Positions 36,062 through 51,000 of a stretch of DNA of 64,000 bases are shown here, one piece after another. Origin of the DNA: Helopsaltes ochotensis. Its lineage: Eukaryota; Chordata; Aves; Passeriformes; Locustellidae. The position numbers and the translations under genes were made by a program. The number at the start of each line of letters is the position of its first letter. Within the stretch, counting starts at the first letter, position 1. The notes under the pieces are model-generated. The model saw only the letters and a program-made list of their open reading frames with translations, was not told where the DNA came from and made no database searches. Location: assembly GCA_013400155.1 (NCBI GenBank), contig VXBM01000001.1:4730515-4794514 (forward strand), read 5' to 3'.

Positions 36062-39000
36062 CTGTTGGGGAAGGAGGAAAGAAACAAGAGAAGTAAAATG
36101 ATGTACACAAAATCCTTCAGTATAGTTTTGAAAAAGACATTTTAAATATTAAAATGGATCAAAATGTATTTAGGGTGCAGTAATTTCAGTTAAAATACAC
36201 TGAAAATAGGTAATTTTTTTTCAGACTAATGTAGACTTGAGACCAACTATTAGCTATTTTAATTGTGTAGATTATTAACTCTTCTAAAGCAGTTCCTTGT
36301 TCCATCTTCAATTAATAGGTTAGTTTTAACCTAAATTTTAGTTGTTTCTCAATAAAAATCAGTTAATTTTTTTATAGCTATAAGGATGTAATCCCTATCT
36401 CCTGCTAAAACAGAGGTGATAGACTGTCTGAGTCAGGAGTGTATCCTGTTGATGACTCCTGTCTAAGCTCATCCCACAGCTGAGGAACAGTAACATTTAG
36501 AAATTCTTACCGGCAGGGAATAGAGGAGCACTGCTGCAAACAGGAGGAGGATCAGCAAGATGATAAGGCCTATAAAGAGCCATTTAAACCTGCGCCACAC
36601 AATAAATCTCATGGTCTTGCAGGGATTTGTAAACCAAAGGAAGGAAGTATCTGGCCGGCTGCATTTTAAAAGAAGTAAATATTATTTATACTCTAAGACC
36701 AGGGAACACCTAAGCATGAGACTATAGCACTTTAAAACATGCTTTTCTGGAGGTTGAAAAAAACACAGTTTTGAAATGCAAGATAGCAGCTGCAGTAAAC
36801 ATGTGCCATTAGTACTGAAACCACCTTGCATTTTATCCTAATGCTTGCAGGAGGAAACAAGACTGGCTTTTATAAATGGAGTTTTGCAAAGGATAACTGA
36901 TGACTAATATATTACTACATGCATCAGAGTAGCTAGAAATTGCGTATTTCTAAAGCTAGTGTAATAAAAAAAATCTTACTTTGGTAGATCTAGTTTGGGG
37001 TTCATGTTGGGTTCATCTCTTCCTTTACCAGCTGGCCTTTCCTCAGCTTCTTTTTCATTGACAACTTCCAAAGTCATTTCAACTTTACCCTTCAGAAAAC
37101 AGTAGCACAAGACAAGCATCTTATTGAAATTGCACTAACAGGACTTGCTTGGTACTTACACAGAATAGCTGGGATCAGCTCATGGTGTACATCTGTGTTA
37201 CCAATTTCCTCCTCAAAATAAACTGATTTCTGTACCATGACAGTGTCATAACACAGTATCAGGAAAAGACACATAGAAAAAACCAGATCACTGGACATAA
37301 AATTGTTCTGTTAATTCCTCTGTAATTCTAAGCTATATATTTTTTTTCCAATTTGGCAAAACAAAAACAGTTCTTCTCTTCAGAGCAACCCAAGGACTGT
37401 GTATTTTCCAAATGACCATGCATCTGATTTTTCATATTGCTGTGGCTTGTAAATGTTTCTGAGTATTTTTCCTCAATTATTAAATTCCAGTAGTAAAGTT
37501 TTAAGGAAAAAGCATTAGAAAGAAGAATAAGACACCTTTGAAAAGCTTAATATACTGCAAATGATAAATATAGGTTTATAATCTCTGTAAAATAAGTTAG
37601 AATGCTTTGGGTCTTCTGATTGCATACATAAACACAAAGCTGGTCTGGATTCTCAGTACAGAGATTTTTGTTTGCTGTGTACAAAAATCCTTTGGATTTA
37701 AACACTTTCCTTTAGTCTTTAATGCATTTGGGATGTCTCTGATGTTCTTCTGAGCAATAATGTGATAAATTAAAGAATCACACAATCATTTAGGTTGGGA
37801 AAGACTTCTAAGATCACCAAGTCCACCTTGTCAATTAGACCATGGCACTAAGTGCCACCAGGGATGGTGACTCCATCACCTCCCTGTATAGCCATTACAA
37901 TGATTAACACCCCTTTCTGTAAAGAAATTTTTCTTGATGTCCAAGCCAAATCTCCCCTGGCACAGCTTGAGGCTATGCATTCATTCACAGGACTTCATCA
38001 GCTTCTTTTGCAAGATAGCATGACTCAACCTGGCACCACAGTCTTTCAAGTTAAACAAAGTTAGCAACAAACTACATAAAGGAGGTATTAAACTCACATT
38101 TTAAAACAAAAAAATGTTGCTGGACCAAATTCCTGAACTTGTGCATGGAATGTTCTATTTATCCCTGCTCTGTCTATCCACTGAAAGCTAAGAGCTAAGT
38201 GGGAGACTCCTTACAGTCTTTTTTTGTAATTTGAACAGTAAGGTGAGCATGTCTGAACTACTTTAAAAAGAAGAAAAAACCTTACCGCTAAAATACGGGA
38301 GCCATCCTTTTCCACGTAACATGGCCACCATCCTTTCATGGATTTCTGTTCAAAGAGAGAGGCAGTCCTGGGAGCCTTCTGAGAACTGTCTGCCTTGTAT
38401 TCTGGAATCATGTCTATGCTACACTTCTCAGGAACTTTTGCTGGAATGATTGTTTTATGTAAATCAAGTTCCACAAAGCCTAGGAGGCAGATACAAAAAC
38501 AAACACTGCATAACACTACCAACCATACAGCACAGCAGCTCAACTTCAACCCTTGCTATCTCTAAGCATACACATAACAAGAACTACAGGAAAGGCAATC
38601 AACAGACACATTATATGTTGTTATATTGTTGTCTCAAGATGTTGTGAGGCAGAGAAGTGGGACACGTCGTGTTTAAATCTCGCTTGCTGGTGTTGATAAA
38701 TTTGATTTAGCTAGCTGGACTCCCCCTTCTTTAGTGCAAGATTGTTTGATTTTTAAATAGAGTGTTTTTTTCCACACACATCTAAACAGAAGATACCCAA
38801 ATACAGCAATGTAATAATTAATTTCTGACATAAAGGCATAATTTAGCAAACTTTAATGATGGTTATAAATCAACTACTTGTTCTCAGATTTTGAGGCCTA
38901 TATAGTTTGTATGTAAGCTAAAGACTTTGGGGCCATCTTAATACATGGCAGAGAATCCCGTGCAGAGCAGTATCTCTAGGACAGGTAGAGATTAGTAACA

Positions 39001-42000
39001 GTGTGAAGTAGATTGCTTAAACCTAAATTAAGTGCTACTGTCAATATTCTTATTTAGAATTGAAGTGCCCTTGTTTAAGTAATTTTACTTAAAGAAAGAG
39101 GCAAAGCAAATTTTCATACACTTTATCATGTTGTGCCTTGTGAGAGGGTTTACCTGACTGAAAAGTATCATGGTTTACCTGCCAGTAGGCCTTTACTGAG
39201 TGAATACATACTCATTCATACAGTAAAGCCTGTCCTGAGAAGGAAAGCTGGAGTATATTTCCATGCTCAATGTCTCACTGTAAATGCAATCCTTATGCCA
39301 TAATTTCAAACTGTTCCCTTTGATATCCTGCTTTGAGACACTAGTAACTATTTTCATTCAAAATCTTACCCAGGTAGTCATCCAAGGAGAACTTGTCATT
39401 ATCCCATATTTGAATGATCAGTCTGGGGGGGATTCTGAATTCTGTCTTGTCAAGACTCCAAAAATGTTCCTAAAATTTTAAAAAACAAATACCAAGCACC
39501 TTTAAAAATTACTTATGGAAATTCAAAGCTGGGGTCTGCTAGTACTTGTGAATTCTGGGGTTGGTGGAATATTAATCTTGCCCTGCTAAAAGGAGATTGC
39601 TGTTATTGCCAGCGTGTTGTTTCTGGCCCAAAGGCAAAATTAATCTGTTCCCCACAGCAATGTGAGAAAGTATATGGAACTGAGCCAAATTGTCTCTTTC
39701 AATATGTAGGTACAAATTACCAGGCTCGCTAAAATCTTTATTCTAAGCATTGAAATCTTTAGAAATACTTACCTTTTTGGAAACCAAACAGAGTTGCTCT
39801 GCAGGGAGATAGTCAAAAGGAAAAACAAATCTCCAGTTAAAGTTCCCTTCACCATCTAATGATCGGTAGTGGACATCAGTTTTCTGCTTATTTTCTTCAT
39901 TACCAGGCATCCATCTGAAAATATGGAGAGGTGTGTCTGGTGTTTGCAGGGAGACAACACTGGTACATGTTTGTACTGGAACTGTGTCATTAAGGGGTGG
40001 CAGACAAGCTGTAAGAATCGCCCACAGAGGGCTGGGGAGTTTTTCACACCCCTTTGCAGTTTGGTTCCAATTTGGCACTGTAAATAGGAACATCTGAACC
40101 GAATTTCTGATCTAAGACCAGTGCTGTATCAGCAGTGAGTTGCTGAGTTCTTTTTTAGTGAGAAATTAGATCGGCCTGGTAGTACATCTCTCTGATTTCT
40201 ATTCCTTTTTTAATAATAGGACTAGGGAATGTAAAAATTAAGAATTCAAGTTATGCAGCACCAAAGCTAACTCTCTGCCTTTTCAATTGCTGTCCATCTC
40301 AAGGATGAAATTCTGGGATCTTTCACCACACATTAACTGGTCATGCTTTATCTCATAACACTTCTGTACTTCTCTGAGCTTAGCATCTGACTTAGCTGAA
40401 CCAAATAATATTTGAAACCCATGGTCAAGGTATTCCCTCGACATTCATTTTAAGTGTTACATGAAAGAATGCTCTTACCCCTTCACATAAATGTCACTCA
40501 TTTCTTCTCCTGTGATGCTTTTTTCATCCAGAAGGACATCTTTGGTGTTCCAGACAATTACACGCAAGATATACCTACGAGAGATGTTTGGGATAAGAGA
40601 TTTGGATCGCTTTGTCAAGGCTGCCAGAGGGTATGTCGTAGGTGGGGATACTCACTTCTTGGCTTTGCGGGGAGTGATGTTGAATGGAGGGCCCGGTGGT
40701 CCTAAGCTTTTGGGGAAAACATCCACCCACATCTGCAGCTTTCCCTATAGCAGTGAAAAAGATGGGTGAGAGGTTGTTTGTTGCATATAGGTTTGTCATG
40801 GCCCCTTAATTTTTCAGGTAAGTTTTCTGGTTTCCACAGAAACTTTCTTAGAAAAAAGCTGTGTTTTATTATTTTTCTAGACTAACCTGCTTTACATTTT
40901 AAGCCAAGCAATAATGATTTGTAGCCCTCTTCCCCTGAGAGATAATACACCATTAGCAACATGACATAAATTATGCTCCATGGAATGCTCCATTTCTGCT
41001 TTCAAGAAATCATAAGCAAGCCATCTCACACATTACCTGGGAGATATTGGGCTGGAAAGTGCTATATAGGGTTCTTGTTTCCACATGTTCAGGTACCAAA
41101 CCCTGGGTTCTGAGGATATGAAGGGCTAACCGCTCTTCACCTGGACCAAGATGCTGATGCAAGATTTTGTTAGCTTCTGAAATAAAAGAAATGGGAAAAA
41201 AGCAGGGGCTTATGAACTAGAATTTGCATTTGAACTTTGAAAAAAAAATTAAAACCAGATATTTAAAATTGAGCATAAAAGTGTGTTCAACTGGGAGAAA
41301 AATCAAAGGTATTTTTCTAGTATTCCATAAATAACTGGGAAGTTATTTATTATACTTTATCAATGTGAATTTAAGACACACATATAAAGTAAGTGAAACA
41401 ACTCACCAGCTTCCTCCAAAGTATAGTCTTGACCCCCATAGTTAATCCTTCTGCCATTCTCAGAGAGGACAGGAGGAGCATAGCCTTTAAACCTGGCGAC
41501 ATTTTGCAATAACTGGGTGGGTTTTAGTTGATCACGCCAGGTATTCACACCTGAACTTTTATGAAAGCAGAAGAAACATATCCTAAAATTATTCATCTTT
41601 CAGTACATTTACACATCATGTAAAAAGTGTTTCTTAAACTAGCTCAGAAAGAGCAGCACTGTAACTGCCTAGATTGAGGACTCTGGAGTTTGATACACTG
41701 ACATAATTTTGTATCAGCTCAATTACCTTCCAAGACAGAGTATATTTTTTTTATGTATCAAAATAACTTACACTCACAACACTCACAGATGCTTTCATAT
41801 TTACTTGTGACAGTAGTTCAAAAAGTTCTGTTAAGTGTGAGTTCTCTGGACAGAAATAACATACATTACTGTATTGAGGAAATATTAAAATATTTGATGC
41901 CATGGTTTTCAGTGACGGCAGTTCTGAAGACTTATAGGTTCACTTGGAATTTAGATGATAGAACAAGCACAACAAATACCCTTGAGAAGCCACAGCATTG

Positions 42001-45000
42001 TTTTTTAACCATATAATTAAGGTTCTTTTACAGATTGGGTACTAGATCTTACAGATTAAAATTTTCAACAGACAAAATTACTTACATCCAGTACTGCTGG
42101 GGGATGCCACAGTGAGATCCATAACGAGAAAGGAATCTGTTTTCCAGATCAATTATGGTTTCACCCACTTTTTCATCACGAGTCAATGCATCATAATCAT
42201 AGACTGAAATTTTCAGATCCTTTTCTTGAGGCAAGAAGCAGCTGAGTTCATACATTCTAAACATAAAAATTCCCCATTAAGGCTCTTCTGAGAAATGCTT
42301 CTTATTTTTGAACTTAAAAATACAAATTAAAAAAAGCAATTAAGAGTTTCTTTTTGAGCAATAGCCCTTAGAAGGTTTTAAAATGATGCTTCCAGTACTG
42401 ATAAATCTAGCAGCAGTCATCTTTCATGCTCCAATTTCTATTTGCACTTATAAATAATTTCCTTTTTACTCCTCTGGATTTTATCTCTTTCTTTTCTGCA
42501 CAATGTATTACTTAGATGTTTTCTGTGCATCAGCTTGAATTGGGACCGAGGAAGGAAGTTACTTCGTGTCTGTAATAAAGTATCTTGGCTGTCAATTTCT
42601 TTGCATAATCTGAACAATTGAAAACCTGTAGCACAACATTGCAAATTATGCTTTTCAAACCCTTTGTAATTCTTCTAGTCCCCTTCTCTGAACCTTCTAA
42701 ATTATCAAAATCCTCCTACAACTCTAAACCAGACGCAGAATTTCACAGTAACTTTGCAGATGACGTAACTTTTCATTCTGAACCAGTATTTTTTATTCAT
42801 GTATTTCAATGGTGTCATTAACCTCTGATGGAAAGACCAGTGTACTGGGAATGCATGCAAAGTTGATTACTTGTGAGATTCATCTAGTTTTCAGAGTTAA
42901 AACTTTTTCCATATTCCATAAGCATGTTTTGTTGTTCTTATATGCCTAACACAGGCTGGTTTTAAGATATATACATTGTTTTCTTTTGAGCGATTTACCC
43001 ACAGGACAAAGAAAATCTGTGGATTAGCCAAACATCTGTTTCCCAATGATTTCAAAGGAAAACACCTTATGCAATTTTACTCATAATTAACTGCCAGTAT
43101 TTAACTATGAATAGAGTACTGAATATTTCAAGTAATGGTTTACCTTAAAAAATAGGAAAACATTCTAAAATACAGTAAATTGAAAATACAAAAGAAATAC
43201 GTTACCTGCCAAAGATTGGGTTGAGGGTATTAGGCACATAATGATCTCTGTCTTCAATTACTTTTTTACTTAGAGATATTTTTATATAAGGATCACACTA
43301 TTTAAAATAAGAAAAAAGAATATTGTTAAGAAATAGTTATCGAGACTAACTTTATTGAAAGTACAGGAGAGCAGTCAGCTGCCAGACAAAAGCAAACAGC
43401 CTCACCAGCCCGTTGTTGTCCTGGGGCTGCAGCTGCAGGGCTCGGATGATGTAGATTCTGACGATGCACTCCTGGGGCCCGCTGTCCGGCAGCTCCCGGA
43501 ACTGCCGAGGAGGAGCTGGAACTGCGGGATCGTCAGGCAACGCATAGATCTTAAACGAGCCCTAAAAATTGGTATAAAGACTTGGTCGAGATAAATGTAG
43601 AAAAGTCACTCTGCTAAGTCCCTTTTTTATTATCTATCCCACACATAGACACTCTGTCTTATATAGGAATAGCAAAATTATAGCTTGATCCACAGTGACT
43701 TAGATGTATTTTGTTTTATTTTAGTGGGTTTTGGATGATAAGACTAAAAAGACAAGGTTATATCCTTTAACTCAATTCAGCTGTTTTGATGTCAACACAA
43801 TAACTCAGTTTTGCTCCAGCTAAGAATATGTAACAAATACTTTGTATTTGTTTCTCTCTCCAAAAACATCATTCAATGCTTGGAGGATTTTTGATTGGTT
43901 GGTTGGTTTTATCTACATTAGCATTACTTTAATCTATAAATGTCGCAGAAGCACAGAAATAGTACAAAATACCTTTTCCAAAATCATTCTAAAAATGTGC
44001 TTTTTGAAATTTGAGTTCTGTTTGAGAGGTTATCTGGGAAGGTTCTGCCCCATGGTTACTGGGCAAGGTTACATTAGCAGGAATTTTATTTCTTTTCAAT
44101 TAACATGAAACACATCTAGTGGGAGCAACGTGTACTTGTACTTTTTTTGAAGAAGATGGATCTGTAGCTAAGTAATGCACACATCCATATTTAAGCTGAA
44201 ATGCTTGAATGTAGATCTACTTAAATAACCACTTATATACAAAGACTGCAACTAGCATTTGTTTGTTGCCCATAATTTGAAATTTACCTTGAATTCCCCG
44301 ACCACTGATGGATCATCACTCTCCTCAGATTTCCCTCTGTACAGTTTAAATGTATCACAGAAGTCTGTTAAGTTATTGAATTCAGGTACTTTTTCCAATT
44401 CACAGTCATACACCTTAAAAAAAGAAGAAAGGAAAGTTTAGCAATTATCATAGGTATCAGTTTCACCACAGTGGCCTTGCAAAGTATTTTATGTTTGATG
44501 GAATATTTTAGGGAACCAAAGCTTTTGGAACTATTTTTATGTCAAAGTGGGAGCAAATGCAATGTTTTGGAGAACATATGATAAAGCTTCATTTAGGCTT
44601 GGTTTAAACCAGAGTAAGTAGCATGTCATAAGCTTATCTTTACATTCATTGTTACCTGTATTAGATAAGAAATGAAAGTAGTCTCACTTCAAATTTTAGC
44701 CAACAAACAGTAAAAGTACTGATTCTCTGTCCTCATACTTTTTTAATGTATATGTTTATTTAGGATCTGCCTGGCACCCAAGGAAGTTGAGAGTAAAATT
44801 CCCTTTGACTGAAGGTGAGATTAAACTATTAATATATCTCTTAATAAGTGTAGGTAAGTAGAAGAGAAGCCAAGATACCTTCTTAAAACCTTCAGTTAAT
44901 CATATGAATTAGTAAAGAACCTTTATAGACAATCACGTATAGTTAAATTTTGAAGAGCATTTAAAAATAAAAAAAGGGACAGTTTTGAACAAGTCTTGGG

Positions 45001-48000
45001 TCTGTAAACTCTGAAATATGTTAACTTATTTTATCCTAAGCAATACCTTTAAAGTGTCATATCCTTTTTTAATGTACTGTCCACATTTTTCATATTCTCC
45101 TATTGAAGCATAAAATTTGCTCCACCAATCAACAATTTCTTCCTCCTTAAAGAAAAGCAATTAAAAAAAGCTTTTACTGGAGATAAAGCCTCTCTCCTAT
45201 CATACTGTACAGCAGAAATAATAAACAATTAAGCATAGTAACAAATAATATAGTCTAATAATTATTATCAGTTAGGTAATATTAAAGCTTTATCTGAAAA
45301 AAATAAGAATATAATAATTAAGGCAGTTGCAGATCTACCTCATTGTTAAACAAATGCATTTGAAAAGTAGTTGAGTCTTGCCCCTTAAAAATACTACTTC
45401 AATAAGCCTCATGTCACCTAGATACTAGCAATCTATACATTCTACTAATACAGTATTTCTGTGGGTTTTTTCTATTTTTATTTAAGTCTGATAATCACTG
45501 TTTAAGAAAGTGCTATTTTCTGTATTAACAGGGATTGCATAATATAATTATTTGCCCCGAAAACAAACTTTCAATGGTAATAAATAGTATTAATTCTCTA
45601 TGAATGAACAGAATTAATAGTATTCATCCATTGTATAAATCTGACTTTTTTTTTTTTAAGATTGTTTGGAGTTACGGAGAATCTTAAAGTATTATGCAGA
45701 TCATTAAAGGTGAGGGTTTGTTTGGGCTGGTTTGGGTTTGTTGGGGTTTTTTTAATACATAGGGCTTCCTATTTCAGTCTTGCATATTGTTCCTAAATTT
45801 ACCATGTTACAAGTTCACGGTAGGTTTTATATCAAACACTTTCAGAGATTACTGTTCTCACCCACATGCTTAAAATGTTAATTTGTAGATAGTCTTGGTA
45901 TACTGGTTTTCAGTTGGAGAAAGCAATGTGTAGATTTTTTTAAAGTAGTATACATTACCTTTTCTGTGAGCTGCTCATGAAGATCAAGTAATAAAAAAAG
46001 AGAAGAATAAAAGCAATGGTAAGGATATGATTTGTAGAACTTTACACAGTTAAATAGGCTTTAAATGTTTAGGAGTTTGTATATAAGAAGTGTGCAAAGT
46101 AGTTACTAACATTGATAATTTAGAAATGCTTTTGAAGAATATTCAGACACCATGTGTTTAACTTGATATTTTTGTGCTGTCAGAAAAGCAGAATGTTCTA
46201 GATATTAAATTGGGGCATTCATATATATATATATATAAATATATATATATATATCTGTATATATGTATAAATATTAGAAAGTGGGTTTTCAGGACTGTAA
46301 GACATTACCCTGTGCTTTGTTCTTCACACATCAAAAAAGAAGTAAAAATTTTGTGTCTACAGATATATCCATATAAGTGTAAAAACAGTGTGCACAATAC
46401 AAAATACTTCAACTGTTAAAGCACAGATACCATAATTATGACCCCCCTAGTCCATCAAGAGCAAGCATCGTGCATCCCATCTTGAAGCCATGATTAGCAA
46501 GTGTCATTTCTGCTACTTTTTATACATTATACCTTGTGCTTTCATTTAAAAGCATTAGCAATTAATTTTTGTGCAAAGCAGAAGAAATATCCAAATCATT
46601 TTATGAATGCAAGCCAAATGCATCAATAGGTGAGGACATCACTCTGGTATATCGTTTTCATTTACTCCCATTTCTGTTCTCTTAGGTAATTATTTCACTG
46701 GGATGTTCAGGTCTATAATATTTTGCTAATCTTGTCTATGTTTAAATCATAAATACAGCTTATTCTTAACAGATTAGCATGGGACTGTCATTTTCTAAAG
46801 ACAGTTGGAGCGATTTTTTTGTGCAAACAACATCATTAGTGATTTGCAAAACGCACTCACAGAATTCATGAGGTTATTTTGAATAGTTCACCATATTTAA
46901 TTTCACTTTGTTTAAATACTGGTTTATAATGTTGACAATGCAAAGGTTAGCTTGCATAATTATGCAATCATAATTTAATTATGATAATTAAATCGTAATT
47001 AATTATAATACTTTAGACCAAATTTAAAACCTTTTCACAAAATATACTGTGTAGAACTCTGAATCTTTCATCAAAGCATAATGTGGAAAAGTTTAAGCCA
47101 GGGGTTATGTTTTGGGGTTGTATTTTTTTTCCCTTGATATACCTCAAAATGTCTCTTCAAATAATGCACTTGGTACTTTTGGGAAAAAGTAGTGAAGGAG
47201 AAAAATAAATCAAAAACCTAAGATCTTCCTTAAAAATTACTAGAGCAAATAATAGTCTTCAATATTCAGATATTATTGTTACTAAAAGTTGTAATAAGGA
47301 TGTGCTCACAGAATGCCAAAACACAGAATAAAATGCCATATGATAAATTAGAGATTTTGGAGTGAAATATTCACATGGTAAAAACATGTACTTTTTAAAA
47401 TGTAGCCAGTAACTTCACTGTAGACTGTTATACATGAAGTTGTCAAGACATTAACATGTAACTATTATCTTTTTGAAAAATCTGGAATTATGGAAAAAAT
47501 CTTAAGACATGCAGTGGATCCTAAGAAAAGTCAGAATTTTGTAATAGTAATTTTATTTTCCAGGAAGTAGACTTCTAAACAAAGTTTAAATATTAATAGC
47601 ATGAAATAATTCCTGTTTATTTTACTGCTTTTATCACAAAGATTCTAAGTAAGCTGATATACAAATAAAGTTGTTAGTAGTTCATACATATTGTATATGC
47701 ACAGTAAGATTTTCAGAACAAGGATAGCTTAATATAACGAATTGTACTGGACTTGTGAGCATCATCTCCTCCAAAATCTCTCTCTGGCAGAACTGCCAAG
47801 AGAAGAACCCCCTCAAGGCCCCACAGGTTAACATTCCTCCCCATCGGACCCGTCCTGGCCACCTGCATGCATCAGTTTGGTACATACATGCACTGTTGTT
47901 GGAGAAGCCATTTTGCTGAGTGCTGTTGACATACTGCTTAAACACTGGAAATTGGAATGTAATTGATGAAATTTTGGCATTTTGTGTCCTCAGGGTGTTG

Positions 48001-51000
48001 TCTGCATAGCACTTACACTTTCCACAGTTTTACTTTTTTCAATTTGGATTATTCTGTGTTTGTATTCCTCTAATATGGATGCTTTCACTGTATCTAATGT
48101 TATGTCTGGCTTGGGTGATGTCAAACTAAAAGAAATTGTGTTTCTGCTTATGTAGCATTTAAAATTTTCCCTACACAGATATAATCAATTTTACCAGTGA
48201 CTTTGAAGTGCTAAGTGTTCTTTATTTTCTAAATATTTTTCCTCATGATTTTTAAAGAAAATGGTAGTTCTCTGTTCCAACTTGTATTAGAAGATTTACT
48301 ACTTATATTAGAAGAGAAAACCTATTTCAGATAAAAGTTAGATATTGTACTACATTAAATATTAATGATAATTTACATGTATGATGACAGTAATCACAAG
48401 ATCATAGTCTATGATATACTTAGAGTCTGAATATGATGACAAGAAGAAGAAGAGATGAAGTAAGAACAAGGCAATCATTAAAATACTCAAATACCTGTAA
48501 GAGTTCAAAAATTTAAATTAAATAGTATTTACTTTGGGACTGCTGTAACAACATAAAATATTCTGCATTTTCAAAAGTCAAAATTGTGGATTAAGAGCCT
48601 GCAAAATTGCTATATATTAAAGTGCATTAGCTTCTCTGCTTCCTTTATTGTAACAGGCCATCAGAAATCTATAAAAACACCTTCTAGGCAAGGGAAACAT
48701 TTTACAGTCCTAAAAGAATTAACGTTTTTTCCTTAAAAATGTACCACTTGGAATCTGTCTTCAGTCATGTTTCAATTCAAGAGTAAAATTCTGTAAGCAG
48801 AATTATTTTTTACCTGCAAAGTAAAACTGTATTGTGGTGGTCCCGAAAGAATCAGAGCAGTAGAGAGACAAGGCACAACAGAAAAGGAAAAGAGTGTTAG
48901 TGCAGAAAAAAATTGTTTCAGTGATATTGGGTTTGGATGGCTTCAAGGTAAGAAAGGCTGAGGAATGACTGTGATAAAATGAAGGGCTGAAGGACCAGAG
49001 CATACATCTACTTCTAACTCCTTTAGCTAGAACTGGTCAGTCTGTGCAAAATCATGCTGCTCTAACCACCATCAGTGGGAACTCAGGGATGTTCTATCAC
49101 ATGCTTTCAGTAGCTATTGAACAAGTGAATTAATTCTTAAGCTACTGGTGAATTTGACCAAGGACAAAATGCTATAGTATGGTGTTTACTGTATAAAAAC
49201 AAAGATTAAAATTATTAACAAATTTCCTTTGCTTTCCTGTCACCAAGAGGGTTGCATGTGTTTTTGACAATTTTGCTGTCTGGATAGTTCCTCAGAAACC
49301 TGAGATTTTAAGAACAAAGTCAAGTATCAAATTTCAAAGATTACCTGAGCTGTTAGCAGCGGCTGTGTGTCTTCCATATCAATTACTGTATCCTGGCGAG
49401 GTACAGCAGAGAGCAGACTAACTGCAAGACATAGGTTTTATTAAGGCAATGTGTTGCAGGAAAAATATCTTCCTAAACAGTTTCATCAGATTTAAATCCA
49501 GACAGTTATAGAAGATGTAAAATAATTCACTGGCTGTATGTTTGATCCTCTAAAGAAAGTAAATCATTGCCACTTTTTGCTAAAAACAGACAAAATACTT
49601 TTGTGCAGGATATGCAAACATTTCTCAAACATATAGAATTAAAATTAAGATTAAAACTTGAGAAAATGTAGAGGAAATGTCACCATTGTATTCAGACCGT
49701 ATTTGCTGGAATACTGGATCATTTCTTTGGCACTAGTGCTGAGGTGATCTGCAGACAGTTAACTTTCAAGTTGATACTAAAGAGGAGCTTCAGGGAATGA
49801 GCACATCAAGTCCAAGAGTGGACTCGCCTTTGCATTATGCCCTCTTATGCTTCACAGAATGTTACACTAATTAATACTCTCTGTTAGGTGTTTTTCCTTT
49901 AAGATAACATTATCTCCACCAAAGTACACAACATGAGATGGCTACTCATCAGTACAGCATGCAGAGTAAACAGGCAGGCAATTCTAGCATCTCACAAGGA
50001 AGTAGAACTTTCCATTTTCCAGCCTTCTACCTTTCAGCTGTGGTGCAATGTCCTGTTTAGTAGTGTAGGGGTCACAGCGAAAGCTTTCCAGTAAATCAAT
50101 AGTACATTGTCCCACGATGGGCTTCCGTCCAAATGGTCTGTGGTCTATTACTTTAATAACAAGAGATGGACTGTATAGCTCCTCCTTTGGCAAAAGCTAA
50201 AAATAGAAATTTAGAGGGGTTTTTTTACAATGCAAACAGAAGAAAAAGAAAAAATAAAGCTTTCCCCCTAACTTAGAGCTGTTACTTCATTTATTTGTTA
50301 TTGAACTACTATGTTCTATGGCTGTATGGTGAATGAAAACTTCTAATTTTATCAGTCAATAAATGTCAGTAAGAATAATTGCCCCAAATCCTGAATTTTC
50401 TTGACTCTTACACATCGCCCATCCTAGCAACAGGAAAGTAGCCAAACATCTACAGGTAAATTAATGCCTTTTCAAATAAAAGTATCTATACTGCACTGGA
50501 TTGTGCATATAAATTTGTGCAACCTATCAGTGACTGTACAGACATGTTTACATGATCTTTATTACAGTTTTCAGGCTCGTAAATTGCTTATGGTAAATCA
50601 AAAAAGGATTTGTGAGTTTTTCCACTTAGAACAAATCCTTGACCTTTACAACTATGGAGGAACTTATTTTGCTATAGAGAGCTGGCATAAAGGTTTCTGT
50701 AACGTACAACTTTCATGAAAAGAACAGAGGATGGAAAATTCGGTGTCTTTTTGAGGTTTTTGATCACCACAGATTCCACCATTTCACCCCCACATTCCAC
50801 AATTAGACTTGGAGACATAACAGGTGCCAGTTGGTAGTTTTTCATGTTTCGCAACCCCCAGGCCAGAATCTGTAAAATAAAATCCAATATAAGCAAAAGT
50901 GGGAAGGGATATCAATATGCTTAATATAACACTCAAAAGTAGGAAAGAAGAAATGAAATCTTTTCAATAATAATATGAGTCTGGCAAAATATTTCAAGGT

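Larger units (their letters stand above)
45971..49344 (-). other. Large MYOF intron W15
   Basis: 3,374 nt of very AT-rich sequence between exon W15 and the microexon. It holds an (AT)n microsatellite, a palindromic TTGCATAATTATGCAA element inside an AT homeodomain-like cluster (46935-47010), and an isolated GC-richer patch at about 47740-47930. No further exon was found. Confidence 0.7.

Noticed and set aside
40454..40769. Plus-strand open frames of 83 and 92 codons
   Set aside because: They are antisense shadows of MYOF exons W24 and W25, whose minus-strand reading has strong family identity.
43355..43594. Plus-strand open frame of 79 codons
   Set aside because: Shadow of the GC-rich exon W19; stops are rare there because of composition.
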